From: Sphingomonas albertensis
GTDB taxonomy: Bacteria > Pseudomonadota > Alphaproteobacteria > Sphingomonadales > Sphingomonadaceae
Length of the DNA stretch: 64,000 bases
NCBI RefSeq assembly: GCF_014358075.1
Contig: NZ_JACONT010000002.1
Span: forward strand, 176,108-240,107
Reading direction: 5' to 3'
Part shown: positions 36,731 to 46,280 of the stretch, one piece after another
How the letters are laid out: each line of letters starts with the position of its first letter
Numbering within the stretch: position 1 is the stretch's first letter
Notes under the pieces: model-generated
Told to the model about the DNA's origin: nothing
What the model saw: only the letters and a program-made list of their open reading frames with translations
The model's database searches: none
Program-made: the position numbers and the translations under genes

Positions 36731-37866
36731 CAGCGAGATTCCGGTTCTGCGGTGACGATGACGCCGGCACGGCCCGACGCGGGTTGGCCGTCACCCATAC
36801 CGGTACTGCCGAAGCGGCTCCAGCGTCGGTTGAGAAAGGCGAGCATCGGCTTTTCGATCACGCGGTGGACGATCACCGCGCCGATCAGCGCACCGACGAT
36901 CGCGATCGGCAGGAGCAGCACGGGCGCACGCTCGAACAAACCGAGCTTCTGGGTGATCGCCTCGGCGACCTTGATCGCGATCGGGTGCGACAGATACAGC
37001 GCGTAGGAGGCATCGCCGCCGGCGACCAGCAGCCGGGTCAGGCCGGACGGCGCGACATGCTGCCCGCCGACCGGTTCGAGCCCGAGCACCGCGGCGGCCA
37101 TGATCAGCGTCGCAGGAATGCCGCCGGTCACGATCCGCCCGATCGTGTCGTACGCGCCGGTCTGATAGCCGATCACCGCGAGCACCAGCGCGAGCGGCAG
37201 CATCGCGAACGCGATCGGGCGGGGAATGCGGACGCCCTTGAGGAACAGGTGCGCGAGCACCATCCCCGCGAGGAACTCGCCGGTCAGCGGATAGCCCCAG
37301 AAATGCAGCATCCGCCAATCGAGCGGTGCGAGATGCGCGACCGCCATCAGCCCGAGGATCGCGGCGAAGATGATCGCCAGCCCCGCGGTGCGGCGAAACG
37401 GCAGCGCGACCGCGAACACGACGTAGAACATCATCTCGTAATTCAGCGTCCAGCCGAGCGTGAACACCGGAAAGCAATACTCGCCGCAGACCGGGCCGGG
37501 CAGGAACAGGTAGGAGAACAGCATGTTCGTCGCTCCCGGCCGCGGCGCACCGGTCGCGATCAGCACGACCAGCGCAAGCGTCGTGAACAGCCAGTAGAGC
37601 GGCGCGATCCGGATCAGCCGGCGGCGCAGGAAATCGGCGGCGGCACCGGCATCCCCGAACCGGTCGTGCATCATGTAATACATCACGAAGCCCGAGATGA
37701 CGAAGAAGACGTCGACTCCGAGCCCCCAATCGAACGGGATGAAGCCCCATTTGCCCGCGCGCGCGCCGATATGCTCGACGAGAGCATGCTGGCTGTGACC
37801 GCACAGCACGAGGAACGCCGCGAGGAACCGCAGGATCTGGAGGCTGTCTATCCGGCCGAGACGCAT
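36730..37866 (-). CDS. Acyltransferase 3 family membrane protein
   Basis: This 378-residue membrane O-acyltransferase (acyltransferase_3) begins RIDSLQILRFLAAFLVLCGH, with the family's H in CGHSQH and the GVDVFFVISGFVM motif. About ten helices follow. It probably adds acetyl or another acyl group to the EPS or its lipid-linked intermediate. The ATG ending at 37866 has AAGGTG upstream and starts the domain. It is coupled to the Wzy-like gene. Confidence 0.9.
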   Translation of the reverse strand: MRLGRIDSLQILRFLAAFLVLCGHSQHALVEHIGARAGKWGFIPFDWGLGVDVFFVISGFVMYYMMHDRFGDAGAAADFLRRRLIRIAPLYWLFTTLALVVLIATGAPRPGATNMLFSYLFLPGPVCGEYCFPVFTLGWTLNYEMMFYVVFAVALPFRRTAGLAIIFAAILGLMAVAHLAPLDWRMLHFWGYPLTGEFLAGMVLAHLFLKGVRIPRPIAFAMLPLALVLAVIGYQTGAYDTIGRIVTGGIPATLIMAAAVLGLEPVGGQHVAPSGLTRLLVAGGDASYALYLSHPIAIKVAEAITQKLGLFERAPVLLLPIAIVGALIGAVIVHRVIEKPMLAFLNRRWSRFGSTGMGDGQPASGRAGVIVTAEPESR

Positions 37867-38185
37867 CGGGAACACCTTCGTTTTGGGCAGGAAGATCGTG
37901 GCGCGGGACATCGCGCCCCGGACATGCTCACTGCGGAATGCACTATAGAAGGTCAATTGCGGAAAAGTATGCCGCAGTGCAGCACGACCCGAAATGACGC
38001 AGCGAGCATGCGACGCGCCGACCGGATTTGGCGACGTGCCGGGGGATACGGCCCCCTCCCGCGATCACCGCGGGTGGACGTATAGGACCGAAATCGCCTA
38101 CTGGCATGCTGTAGTGCAGTATGACCCGGCAGTCGGCCGGCGATCGGATCTGCGCCGACGCCCTAGCGGAGACGCTGCCTTCATC
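37867..38185. promoter_or_regulatory. Divergent promoter region with 22-bp direct repeats
   Basis: This 319-bp gap between the acyltransferase and Wzx genes holds no supported gene. Two direct repeats, 37970-37991 and 38107-38128 (TGCYGYAGTGCAGYAYGACCCG), differ only at four transitions and are 137 bp apart. They may be regulator-binding sites. Confidence 0.5.
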
Positions 38186-39514
38186 ATGTCTGTGTTACTG
38201 ACACGATTGATCCGCGGCGGCGCGCCGAACATGGCTCTGCGCGGCTCGACGCTCTTTCTGCGATTCGCGCTGTCCTTCTATATCGTCAGCCAACTCGGAC
38301 TCGCATCGGCGGGTGTTTACGGCCTGGCGATCGGCGCAATCGGCATCGTCCCCGCGACGGTCGGCTGGGGGCTGAACTATTTCGTGTCGCGCGAAGTGGT
38401 GGGCCATACGCCTGCGACCGCCGCGCCGCTGATCCGCGATCGCCTGATCATCACCTTCGCGTCACTGCTGGCCGGCACGCTGATCGCGGTGCCCGTGCTG
38501 ATCTGGCAGACCGGCGAGATCACGCAGACCCAGGTCCTGATCCTGATCCTGCTGTGGCTGGAGACGCTCGCACTCGACATCTACATGCCGATGATCGGGC
38601 TGGAGCTGGCGCTGTTCGCCAACGTCCTGGTGTTCGTCCGCTCGGCGCTGTGGATCCCGATCGTCGTCGGAATCGGCTTTGCGGTGCCGGCGCTGAAGAC
38701 GCTCGACATGATCTTCATCGGCTGGATTCTCAGCCACCTGCTCGCGATCGGCATGCTGTTCGTCTATTTGCGCCGCTGGCCGATGAAGGCGGGCTTGCGC
38801 GAAGAGAAGAAGCTGAGCGTGCTGGTCAATCGCGCGCGCCGTGCCTGGTACATCTATTTCAGCGACCTCGGCATCGTCGGCCTGGGCTATGCCGACCGCT
38901 TCATCCTGAACGCGCTGCTCGGGCTGGTCGCGACGGGTATCTACAGCTTCTATTTCTCGATCACCAACGCGCTGCAGACATTGATCTCGACCGCCGTGGT
39001 GCAGCTTGCGCTGCCGCGAATGGTGCGCGCGTTCCGCGGTGGCGATCCCGCCGAGTGGCAGGCCGAGCTGCGCCGCCAGATGATCAAGACGTTGACCTTC
39101 GCCGCGGTGTTCAGCGTCGGCATTTTCCTGGCGACCGAGTTGATCTTCTACTTCGCGCCGCCGGGCCGCTTCCCGGTGTTCCGCGTGCTGCTCGCGATCA
39201 TGCTGCTGGCGGCGACGATCCGTTCGGGCTCGGACCTGCTCAACGTGTCGATCACCAGCATGGGGCGCGACCGCATGTACGCGGTCAACAACGTCGCCGG
39301 CGTGATCGTCGCGATCGCGTTCGGCACGGGGTTCATGTATTTCTTCGGGCTGATCGGTGCCGGCCTGTCGGCGGCGGCGACCGCCAGCACGCTGTTCATC
39401 GTTCGTTTGGTGTACCTGCGCCATGTCCTGAGCAAGATGAAGCAGTCCGATCTTTCGCCCGATCCACACATGGCAACGGCGAACGATCCGGAAACGGGGA
39501 TGCCGCAGCGATGA
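38186..39514 (+). CDS. Wzx-like polysaccharide flippase
   Basis: This 442-residue inner-membrane protein of the polysaccharide transporter (Wzx/MATE-like) superfamily has 12 or so predicted helices, starting GAPNMALRGSTLFLRFALSF. It should flip undecaprenyl-linked repeat units for the Wzy polymerase. Its stop overlaps the acetyltransferase start (ATGA). The ATG at 38186 begins the homologous region, although the frame is open upstream. Confidence 0.87.
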   Translation: MSVLLTRLIRGGAPNMALRGSTLFLRFALSFYIVSQLGLASAGVYGLAIGAIGIVPATVGWGLNYFVSREVVGHTPATAAPLIRDRLIITFASLLAGTLIAVPVLIWQTGEITQTQVLILILLWLETLALDIYMPMIGLELALFANVLVFVRSALWIPIVVGIGFAVPALKTLDMIFIGWILSHLLAIGMLFVYLRRWPMKAGLREEKKLSVLVNRARRAWYIYFSDLGIVGLGYADRFILNALLGLVATGIYSFYFSITNALQTLISTAVVQLALPRMVRAFRGGDPAEWQAELRRQMIKTLTFAAVFSVGIFLATELIFYFAPPGRFPVFRVLLAIMLLAATIRSGSDLLNVSITSMGRDRMYAVNNVAGVIVAIAFGTGFMYFFGLIGAGLSAAATASTLFIVRLVYLRHVLSKMKQSDLSPDPHMATANDPETGMPQR

Positions 39515-40095
39515 CCGATACTCCTGCGCCGTCGGCATGGCGCACCTGCGCCGATCATGTCCGCGGTGACCTGATCCGCGTTGCAAAGGTCGGCAGCCGG
39601 CGCCCGGGCGGCGCGTTTTTCGTCTATGCGTGGCTGTTCCTCCCCGGCTTCCGCTTCATCCTGGCACACCGGATTCAGCGATTGCTGGCATCGATCCCGG
39701 CGGTCGGCCGGATCGTGGCGCGACTATATTGGGCGCGGACCTGTCGGCGATCCGGATCGGAGATCGCCGCGATCGCGAACGTCGGCCCCGGCTGTTACAT
39801 GCCGCATCCCTATGCGATCGTGCTCGGCGACTGCACGGTGGGGCGCAACGTCGTGATCCTGCAATGCGTCACGATCGGCAAGCGCGGCGACGAGGCGCCG
39901 CGTGGGCCGATCATCGGCGACGATGTCGAGATCGGCGCGGGCGCGACCATTCTCGGACCGATCACGATCGGCCACGGCGCCAAGATCGGTGCCAATTCGG
40001 TCGTGTTGAAGGACGTGCCGGCAGGCGCCATCGCCGCCGGAACGCCCGCGCGGATCCTGGGCGCGGCCAGCCCTTCGAACGTCGGCGCGCAATGA
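39511..40095 (+). CDS. Left-handed beta-helix acetyltransferase (CysE/WcaB-like)
   Basis: This 194-residue hexapeptide-repeat acyltransferase shares the serine acetyltransferase C-terminal beta-helix (GPGCYMPHPYAIVLGDCTVG, then IGDDVEIGAGATILGP and IGANSVVLKDVPAG). The context suggests O-acetylation of EPS sugars rather than cysteine synthesis. It overlaps both neighbours by 4 bp. A close paralogue, also followed by a glycosyltransferase, lies at 48949-49506. Confidence 0.85.
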   Translation: MTDTPAPSAWRTCADHVRGDLIRVAKVGSRRPGGAFFVYAWLFLPGFRFILAHRIQRLLASIPAVGRIVARLYWARTCRRSGSEIAAIANVGPGCYMPHPYAIVLGDCTVGRNVVILQCVTIGKRGDEAPRGPIIGDDVEIGAGATILGPITIGHGAKIGANSVVLKDVPAGAIAAGTPARILGAASPSNVGAQ

Positions 40096-41330
40096 CCCCG
40101 CTTGCGGCGTCAGACCGTCCGGCGCTGCGCGTCTTCTATATCGGTGCCGGCGATCCCGTCGCCCCGCGATCGGGGATGGACGTCGTCGCCCGCGCCCATA
40201 TCGGCGAGCTCGCGGCGTCGTCCGCGGTCGCGCTGACCGGCGTGTTCGCGACGCTGCCGGCCGATACGCCGTCTCCTGCGTTCGGCGGAGTCACGGGCTA
40301 TCGTGCGGATACCAAGACGCCGTCCAAGGCCCGCAAGCTGGCGCACCTGATTTCGGGCAAGCTGCTGATGAGCATCGGCTTCGTCTCGACACCGGCGCGA
40401 CGGGCGATCCGCACGGGGTTGGCGGCCGGACCCGACCTGATCGTGGTCGATCATATCCAGGCGCTGGCGAACGTGTCGATGTGGCGGCTGGTGCTCGGAC
40501 GGACGCCGTTCGTGTTCATCGCGCACAACGTCACGCCGGACACGCTGGTCGACGGTGCGCGGTTGCGGAAATCGCGCCTGTCCGCGCTGTTCCTGCGCAT
40601 CGAGGCGGTCCAGGCATGGCTGATCGAGGCGTTGCTGTTGCGACGTGCGGCGCGGACCGTGTTCATCTCCGACAGCGATGCGCGCCACTACCGAGGACTG
40701 ACGGGGGCGAAGGGCGTCGCGCTATGCCCGGTGATCGAACGGAGCGCTCAGGCTTCGGACTGCCTGCCGGTGCCGCAGGACATCGAGCGCGATCAACGCC
40801 GCGTGCTGTTCATCGGCAGCCCCGGCTTTCCGCCCAATCGCGCCGCGATCGACTGGATCACGCGCGCGCTCGCGCCTGCGCTGCTGGCGCTGGACACGCC
40901 GGCGATCGTGACGTTCATCGGCAAGGGTACGCGCGAGCATATCGGCCCGCCTGCCGCGAACGTCGAAACGCTGGGCTTCGTCGCCGACGACGAGATGGAG
41001 CGGCTGCTCGGCACCTGCCTGTGCATGCTGAGCCCGGTCGTCCATGGCAGCGGATTGAAGATCAAGATGCTCGAGGCGTTCGCTGCGGGTGCGCCCGTGA
41101 TGGCGACACCGCTGTCGCTGCAGGGATTCGAGTTCATGGGCGTGGAGGCGCTGCTCGACCTCGACCGGCCCGAAGCCGCCGCTCGCCATATCCTCGCGTT
41201 CGCGCAGGACCCCGCGGCGGTCGAGGCGGCGCGGACGCAGGTGCGTGAGCGCTGGGCCGCGCATAGCCAACGCCGCGAGGGCGCGCTGGTCGACACGCTG
41301 ATCGATGCACGCGCGGCGCGGACCCGATGA
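40092..41330 (+). CDS. Glycosyltransferase, GT4/GT-B type
   Basis: This 412-residue GT-B-fold transferase has an acceptor-binding N-terminal half (DLIVVDHIQALANVSMWRL, FIAHNVTP) and a nucleotide-sugar-binding C-terminal half (VLFIGSPGFPPNRAAIDWI, SPVVHGSGLKIKMLEAFAAG). The sugar donor cannot be told. It overlaps the acetyltransferase before it and the acyltransferase after it, so it belongs to a tightly packed operon with Wzx. Confidence 0.87.
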   Translation: MTPLAASDRPALRVFYIGAGDPVAPRSGMDVVARAHIGELAASSAVALTGVFATLPADTPSPAFGGVTGYRADTKTPSKARKLAHLISGKLLMSIGFVSTPARRAIRTGLAAGPDLIVVDHIQALANVSMWRLVLGRTPFVFIAHNVTPDTLVDGARLRKSRLSALFLRIEAVQAWLIEALLLRRAARTVFISDSDARHYRGLTGAKGVALCPVIERSAQASDCLPVPQDIERDQRRVLFIGSPGFPPNRAAIDWITRALAPALLALDTPAIVTFIGKGTREHIGPPAANVETLGFVADDEMERLLGTCLCMLSPVVHGSGLKIKMLEAFAAGAPVMATPLSLQGFEFMGVEALLDLDRPEAAARHILAFAQDPAAVEAARTQVRERWAAHSQRREGALVDTLIDARAARTR

Positions 41331-42553
41331 TGGCCCCGATGATGGCGGCGACGACGAACCCTGGCGACGAACGAGGAGCGGGCATCGTGACCGAGACGCA
41401 GACGCACGCAGGACCGACCGGTTCACAGGCTGCCAAGGTCAAAGTGCTCGATCCCAACCTGTCGATCTATCTCGACCTGTTGCGACTGGTCGCGGCGTTC
41501 GAGGTGGTGCTCGGCCATGCGCGGCATTTCGTGATGCCGGGGCTGCCCGGGTTCATCTCCGGCCATACCGGCGAGGCGGTCGCGGTGTTCTTCGTGCTGT
41601 CGGGGTTCGTCATCGCCTTCGTCGCGGAAGAGAAGGAGCACAGCCTTCGCGCCTATGCGACCGCGCGCCTCTCCCGGCTATATTCGGTGTGCCTGATTGC
41701 GCTGCTGGTCGGCTTTGCGTGCGACATGATCACCAACCGCTTCGGCGTGGTACCGTTGAGCACCCATGGCTTCTACGATCCCGCCTATCTAGCCAATCTG
41801 CCGTTCGCGCTGACCTTCACCAACGAACTCTGGTTCAGCCACCGCGTATTCGGCAGCAACGAGCCCTATTGGTCGCTCGGATTCGAGGCCGCCTATTACG
41901 TCATCTTTGCGGCGTTCTTCTACCTCGGCCGCGTGCGCGGCGCGGTGATCGGCGTCCTGCTGATGATCGCCTTCGGGCCCAAGGTGGTCGCGTACATGCC
42001 GATCTGGCTGTTCGGCCTGGTCGCCTATCGCCACATCCGAGCGGGCCGGGTGACGATGTCGAAATGGCTGGCGCTGGCCGCCTTCGTCGCAACGATCCCG
42101 GGCTATTTCCTGGTCAAGCGGACGATGGAGCATTGGGCTTGGCCGATGTACGAGCCAGCCAGCGTGGCGCAACTGGCCAAGAGCTTCGTCTATTTCGCGC
42201 TGGTCGGCGTGGTCATCACCATCAATATAATCGCGTTCCGCCGCGCCGCGGAAGGCCGCACGGTTTTCCCGGCGGGGTTCGCCCGCGCGATCCGCTGGTT
42301 GGCGGGCGCGAGCTTCACGCTCTACCTCATCCACCAGCCGTTCCTGATCATGCTGACGTCGCTGTTCCCCGGTCTGCGCACCCACCTGCTCGGCGGGCCC
42401 GTCGCGATCGGCGGCGCGGTCGTGCTGGCCCTGCTGATCGCCGAGGTGTCGGAGCGCCGCAAACGCGTGTTCCAGCGGATCGTCGGCGGCCTGCTTGGAG
42501 CTACGCCCCGTGGATCTACGCCCCGCGGCGGGCAACCGAAGTCGGTCGGATAG
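41327..42553 (+). CDS. Acyltransferase 3 family membrane protein
   Basis: This is the second acyltransferase_3 protein in the EPS region, about ten helices. Motifs are NLSIYLDLLRLVAAFEVVLG, the family H in LGHARHF, and AVAVFFVLSGFVIAF. From the ATG at 41327 (ATGA overlap with the glycosyltransferase) it has 408 residues. A GTG at 41387, preceded by GAGGAG, may be the true start and would remove 20 non-homologous residues. It probably decorates the polymer or a sugar precursor. Confidence 0.88.
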   Translation: MMAPMMAATTNPGDERGAGIVTETQTHAGPTGSQAAKVKVLDPNLSIYLDLLRLVAAFEVVLGHARHFVMPGLPGFISGHTGEAVAVFFVLSGFVIAFVAEEKEHSLRAYATARLSRLYSVCLIALLVGFACDMITNRFGVVPLSTHGFYDPAYLANLPFALTFTNELWFSHRVFGSNEPYWSLGFEAAYYVIFAAFFYLGRVRGAVIGVLLMIAFGPKVVAYMPIWLFGLVAYRHIRAGRVTMSKWLALAAFVATIPGYFLVKRTMEHWAWPMYEPASVAQLAKSFVYFALVGVVITINIIAFRRAAEGRTVFPAGFARAIRWLAGASFTLYLIHQPFLIMLTSLFPGLRTHLLGGPVAIGGAVVLALLIAEVSERRKRVFQRIVGGLLGATPRGSTPRGGQPKSVG

Positions 42554-42664
42554 CGGCAACTAATATTAGTTAACAATCTGGTAACGATGAAATAATAGGA
42601 TTTCGTCAATCCATGCCCCCTAGATCGGCCGATGGGTCAGGGGTCTGCCCCATTTAGGGAACGC

Positions 42665-43135
42665 ATGGTGGCAACTGCTCATAATTTAGTTTCGTTTGCC
42701 GATACGGTCGAGCGCCGCGGCGAAACGCGCGTGTCGCTGGCGCGCACGGGCACGTTGCGCCTTGCCGACGAGTTGCCCTCGCGTGAAATTCGCATCGCCG
42801 ATCTCAATCGCGACGGTTGTCGGATCGAGTCGCTCCTGCCGCTGGCGATCGACCAGGCGGTGACGATCGGCATTCCCGGCGTCGGCCTGAACAGCGCGCG
42901 GATCACGTGGGTTGGCCGGTCCGATTATGGCTGCCAATTCGACGTCGCGCTGCCCGCGGGAAGCGTGACCGCGGCGATGACCGACAACGTCCATGATCTC
43001 GGCCAGACCCATGCCGCATTCCGCGCGCCGGCGACGTTCAAATGGGCACCGCGTGGTCGGCTGATGCTGCTCGGTGCGCTGAGCCTCGCCGGCTGGACGG
43101 CGATCACGATCGTCGCGGCACGCCTGCTGGCCTGA
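42665..43135 (+). CDS. PilZ-domain protein with C-terminal membrane helix
   Basis: This 156-residue protein has c-di-GMP-type PilZ motifs: RGETR (RxxxR, in VERRGETRVSL) and DLNRDG (the DxSxxG position, Asn for Ser). A C-terminal hydrophobic helix (LMLLGALSLAGWTAITIVAA) would anchor it. AGGGAA precedes the ATG at 42665. Located inside the EPS locus, it is a natural candidate for c-di-GMP control of polymer synthesis or export. That role is inferred. Confidence 0.82.
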   Translation: MVATAHNLVSFADTVERRGETRVSLARTGTLRLADELPSREIRIADLNRDGCRIESLLPLAIDQAVTIGIPGVGLNSARITWVGRSDYGCQFDVALPAGSVTAAMTDNVHDLGQTHAAFRAPATFKWAPRGRLMLLGALSLAGWTAITIVAARLLA

Positions 43136-43195
43136 TCCCCGGATCGAGGGTGCGCCCGATCGGCAAGCCTGCCGGACGCACCGTCGACCAGAGCG

Positions 43196-44596
43196 TCACA
43201 TCATTCGATAGCGGATCGGCGTGCCTTTACCGGCCAGCGATACCACCACCGGTCGCGATCCGATCGGGATCGTCGTGTCGCGTGGCCCATCGGGCGCGCA
43301 GACCGTGCGATAGGGTACGGGTGCGCCGCCGAGCACCAGTTGTGCCTTCTGCGAAGAGCGGTCGGTCCAGGCGATCAGCTTGCGTGACTGGCCGTCGTCC
43401 ATCCTGACCACGGTAAGCCCGGGTTGCGGCTGATCGACCCGCCAGCTCTTGGCGCGCGCGATCAGGTGCGTGACGTCGCGGACCATGCAGGCGGCCGGCT
43501 TGGGCTTATAATCATAGGTGAACAGCCCGAAATTGTCCTCGATGTCGTCGGGGCGCTTACCCTGATCCTTCAACTGATAGATCCAGACGCCGCGCATCCA
43601 GGGCGTGGCCGCGGACCAGAGCAGGAACTGCGCGATGTTGTCGCCCGAATCGTTGCGCGCGATGTCGCAGGATCCGCCACGGGTCGTCGGCCAGCCGATC
43701 TCGGTGACGTAGATCGGCATCGCCCGCCCACCGCGGGTCGGCATCGCGCCATGCAACGCCTGCATCTTGTCGATCGCCTCATCCGCCGTGCGGTTTTCGG
43801 GGCGTTCGCAATGATTGTAGTAATGCACCGACAGGCCGTCGGCACCCCGCAAGCCGCCGCCCCCCGCGACCGAGCGAACCCATTGCCAGCCATCGTCCGT
43901 GCCCGCCGCCCCGGCGAGGATCGTGGCGCCAGGCTGGGTCGCGCGGATCGCCGCGGTGGCCTGCGCCGCCAGTCGGGCATAAGCGTCGCCCCCGCGAGGG
44001 TCGCCGGGTCCGGCGCGTCCGATGAGCTTGCCCATCGCGGGGGCGGCATTTAGGTTCCACTCGTTCCAGATTTCGTAGATCGGGCGCCGCGCGGCTGTCT
44101 GCTGTGCGGCATCGCGGGCGAACCCGGCAAAGGCTGCACGGCCGGCATCGGTCACGGGAACGCCGTCGCCGCCGATCGCGGGATTGGGATGGTCGAGGAT
44201 GAACAGCGGGCGCGCGCGCGTCGCGGCGAGGAACGCGGCCTGACCGGGACGCATGGTGCCCGGGGCGTTCATTCCCGCCCCCTTGAAGCCCGCCCAGGTC
44301 AGATCATCGCGGAACGACGAGGCGCCGACGGTCTCCATCGCCTGCGCGGTGCGCGCGGGATCATAGCCATAGTCGCCGCCGATACCGAAATGCACGCCGA
44401 CCCCGACGATCAGCGGGACCGGTCGAGGGCTCAATGGCCCGTCGGGCAGCACCTTGAGCTGACCGGGCGTCGCCGTCATCGGCGCCATCGAGGCGAGTGC
44501 GATGGCGCCCCCGACCAGGCCGGAAACCGCGACTACGGTTCGGGCAAGGATTTTCCAGGATGGGCGCGGCGACGTCTGGGATCGCATGGACGGCAT
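43196..44596 (-). CDS. Membrane-anchored or exported clan GH-A glycosidase-like protein
   Basis: This 466-residue protein begins with a hydrophobic export/anchor segment (about residues 17-40), then a TIM-barrel glycosidase with acid/base E179 in EIWNEWNL and nucleophile E299 in IYVTEIGWP, as in GH39-like clan GH-A enzymes. A beta-sandwich-like end follows. GAGGAGAAG precedes the ATG ending at 44596. It is paralogous to the lipoprotein at 50804-52258. Probable role: trimming or cleaving the EPS in the periplasm. Confidence 0.82.
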   Translation of the reverse strand: MPSMRSQTSPRPSWKILARTVVAVSGLVGGAIALASMAPMTATPGQLKVLPDGPLSPRPVPLIVGVGVHFGIGGDYGYDPARTAQAMETVGASSFRDDLTWAGFKGAGMNAPGTMRPGQAAFLAATRARPLFILDHPNPAIGGDGVPVTDAGRAAFAGFARDAAQQTAARRPIYEIWNEWNLNAAPAMGKLIGRAGPGDPRGGDAYARLAAQATAAIRATQPGATILAGAAGTDDGWQWVRSVAGGGGLRGADGLSVHYYNHCERPENRTADEAIDKMQALHGAMPTRGGRAMPIYVTEIGWPTTRGGSCDIARNDSGDNIAQFLLWSAATPWMRGVWIYQLKDQGKRPDDIEDNFGLFTYDYKPKPAACMVRDVTHLIARAKSWRVDQPQPGLTVVRMDDGQSRKLIAWTDRSSQKAQLVLGGAPVPYRTVCAPDGPRDTTIPIGSRPVVVSLAGKGTPIRYRMM

Positions 44597-44648
44597 AGAC
44601 TTCTCCTCGACCCCCGGATTTTGCGTTTAGCTCCCCCGGAATACGGGC

Positions 44649-46025
44649 TCAATAGGCGTTGCTGTGGACCAGCACGTTCATGGTCCGGAACAGGATCGTC
44701 ACGTCGCGCATAAGGCTCCAGTCGTGGAGATATTCGAGATCTGCCTGAAGCCGGTTCTTGAGATCGACGTCGCGGTGCGTCGCGCCACGAAAGCCACGAA
44801 CCTGCGCCAGGCCGGTAATGCCGGGCTTCAGCGCGTGGCGATGCCAGTATTCGCGATCGATTTCCCAGAACAGCTGGTTCCCTGCGAGCGATCCCAGCGC
44901 ATGCGGGCGCGGGCCGACCAGACTCATGTCGCCGAGCAGCACGTTGATGAACTGGGGGATCTCGTCGAGGCTGGTCTTGCGGATGAACGCACCGACGCGG
45001 GTGATCCGCTTGTCGTCGCGCTGGGTCGAGGTAGACCCGCGTGAATCCGAATTCTCCACTCGCATCGAGCGGAATTTCAGGATGTGGAAGATGCGGTTGC
45101 CGCGCCCGATCCGCTCCTGGCGGAACAGCACGGGACCGGGCGAGTCGAGCTTGACCGCGAGCGCGATCAGGATGAGCGCGGGCGAGATCGCGATCAGCAC
45201 GACCAGCGTCACGATGATATCGAGCGCACGCTTCTTGGCCATGTCGGTATAACTCAGCGGCCCACGCGCCACGAGCAGCGTCTGCCGGCCCTTGAAGTTC
45301 TGCAACCCGAGCACGCCGAGCTTGCCGAAGCCGGGCGACAGGATTTCGCCGTCGACATTGGCGCCACGCAGCAGCAGCGACCAGTCGAGCTGGCGATCCG
45401 CCGGGCATTGCACGACGACGCGCTCATATTTGCTGACCATCTGGCCAAAGCGGTTGAGCATGTGCGGGTTGCCCATGTCTGGCTCGATCCCGGCCTCCGC
45501 CGCGAAGATCGTGTCGCAGACCTGGCGCTCGTTCCATTCGGCACGCGGGACATCGTCGACGATCAGCAATTCTGCCACCAACTTGGGCGCAGCCGTGCGA
45601 CGCACGACGATAACGATGGCCATCCTGAACCCGGCCATCAGGATCATCGTGCCGCCGAAACCGATCGCGAACGCGACCCGCGAAATCTCGTTGCCGGCCT
45701 GAACGAAGAAGATCAGCGTCAGCAGCGCGAAGCCGGTGATCGCCAACGGCACGATCGCGCGCAGGATCGATTCCGACCCGCTGGTGATCGCGGGCCGCGA
45801 ATACGCCTTATTGTTGAAGGCGATCAGGAGGTAGATCGGCAGGACCGGATAGGCCAGGTCGATCCCGCTCAGCGACAACCAATTGTCGCCGCGGACGAAA
45901 CTGCCTATCGCGAAGCCGATCGAGATCGCCAGCAGATCCGTAAAGATCAGCAGGCAATACAGCCGCAATCGCAAATTGCGTCGGTGGAGTGCACCGGCCA
46001 ACGAAATCTCGCCGACATGCTCCAT
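44649..46025 (-). CDS. Undecaprenyl-phosphate sugar phosphotransferase (EPS priming enzyme)
   Basis: This 458-residue polyprenyl glycosylphosphotransferase has four or five N-terminal helices, a soluble linker and a bacterial sugar transferase domain: KRALDIIVTLVVLIAISPAL, LDSPGPVLFRQERIGRGN, FHILKFRSMR, then RKTSLDEIPQFINVLLGDMS and LVGPRPHA. It should start repeat-unit synthesis by adding the first sugar phosphate (often glucose) to undecaprenyl phosphate. GGAAG lies 5 bases before the ATG ending at 46025; an ATG four codons upstream is also in frame. Confidence 0.94.
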   Translation of the reverse strand: MEHVGEISLAGALHRRNLRLRLYCLLIFTDLLAISIGFAIGSFVRGDNWLSLSGIDLAYPVLPIYLLIAFNNKAYSRPAITSGSESILRAIVPLAITGFALLTLIFFVQAGNEISRVAFAIGFGGTMILMAGFRMAIVIVVRRTAAPKLVAELLIVDDVPRAEWNERQVCDTIFAAEAGIEPDMGNPHMLNRFGQMVSKYERVVVQCPADRQLDWSLLLRGANVDGEILSPGFGKLGVLGLQNFKGRQTLLVARGPLSYTDMAKKRALDIIVTLVVLIAISPALILIALAVKLDSPGPVLFRQERIGRGNRIFHILKFRSMRVENSDSRGSTSTQRDDKRITRVGAFIRKTSLDEIPQFINVLLGDMSLVGPRPHALGSLAGNQLFWEIDREYWHRHALKPGITGLAQVRGFRGATHRDVDLKNRLQADLEYLHDWSLMRDVTILFRTMNVLVHSNAY

Positions 46026-46280
46026 GGCTACTTCCATCGCGTGACTAAATCCCTAGAAAATCGGCCACTGGTCAACCGACCGGTTTTCGCTGCGACGCAA
46101 CAATGATAGCGGTTGGCCCGTTGTGGATCAATCGCTCGTTATAGCCGGACTGGACCTCATAAAAGCTGAACGAGGTCACCGAATCAGCCTAAGCGACGCA
46201 CCATGACGTCGCGCGGCCAACCGGCAACCAGATGGCGTCGCGCCGTGCTTATCGACGGACAGAATTGGAAAATATAGACA

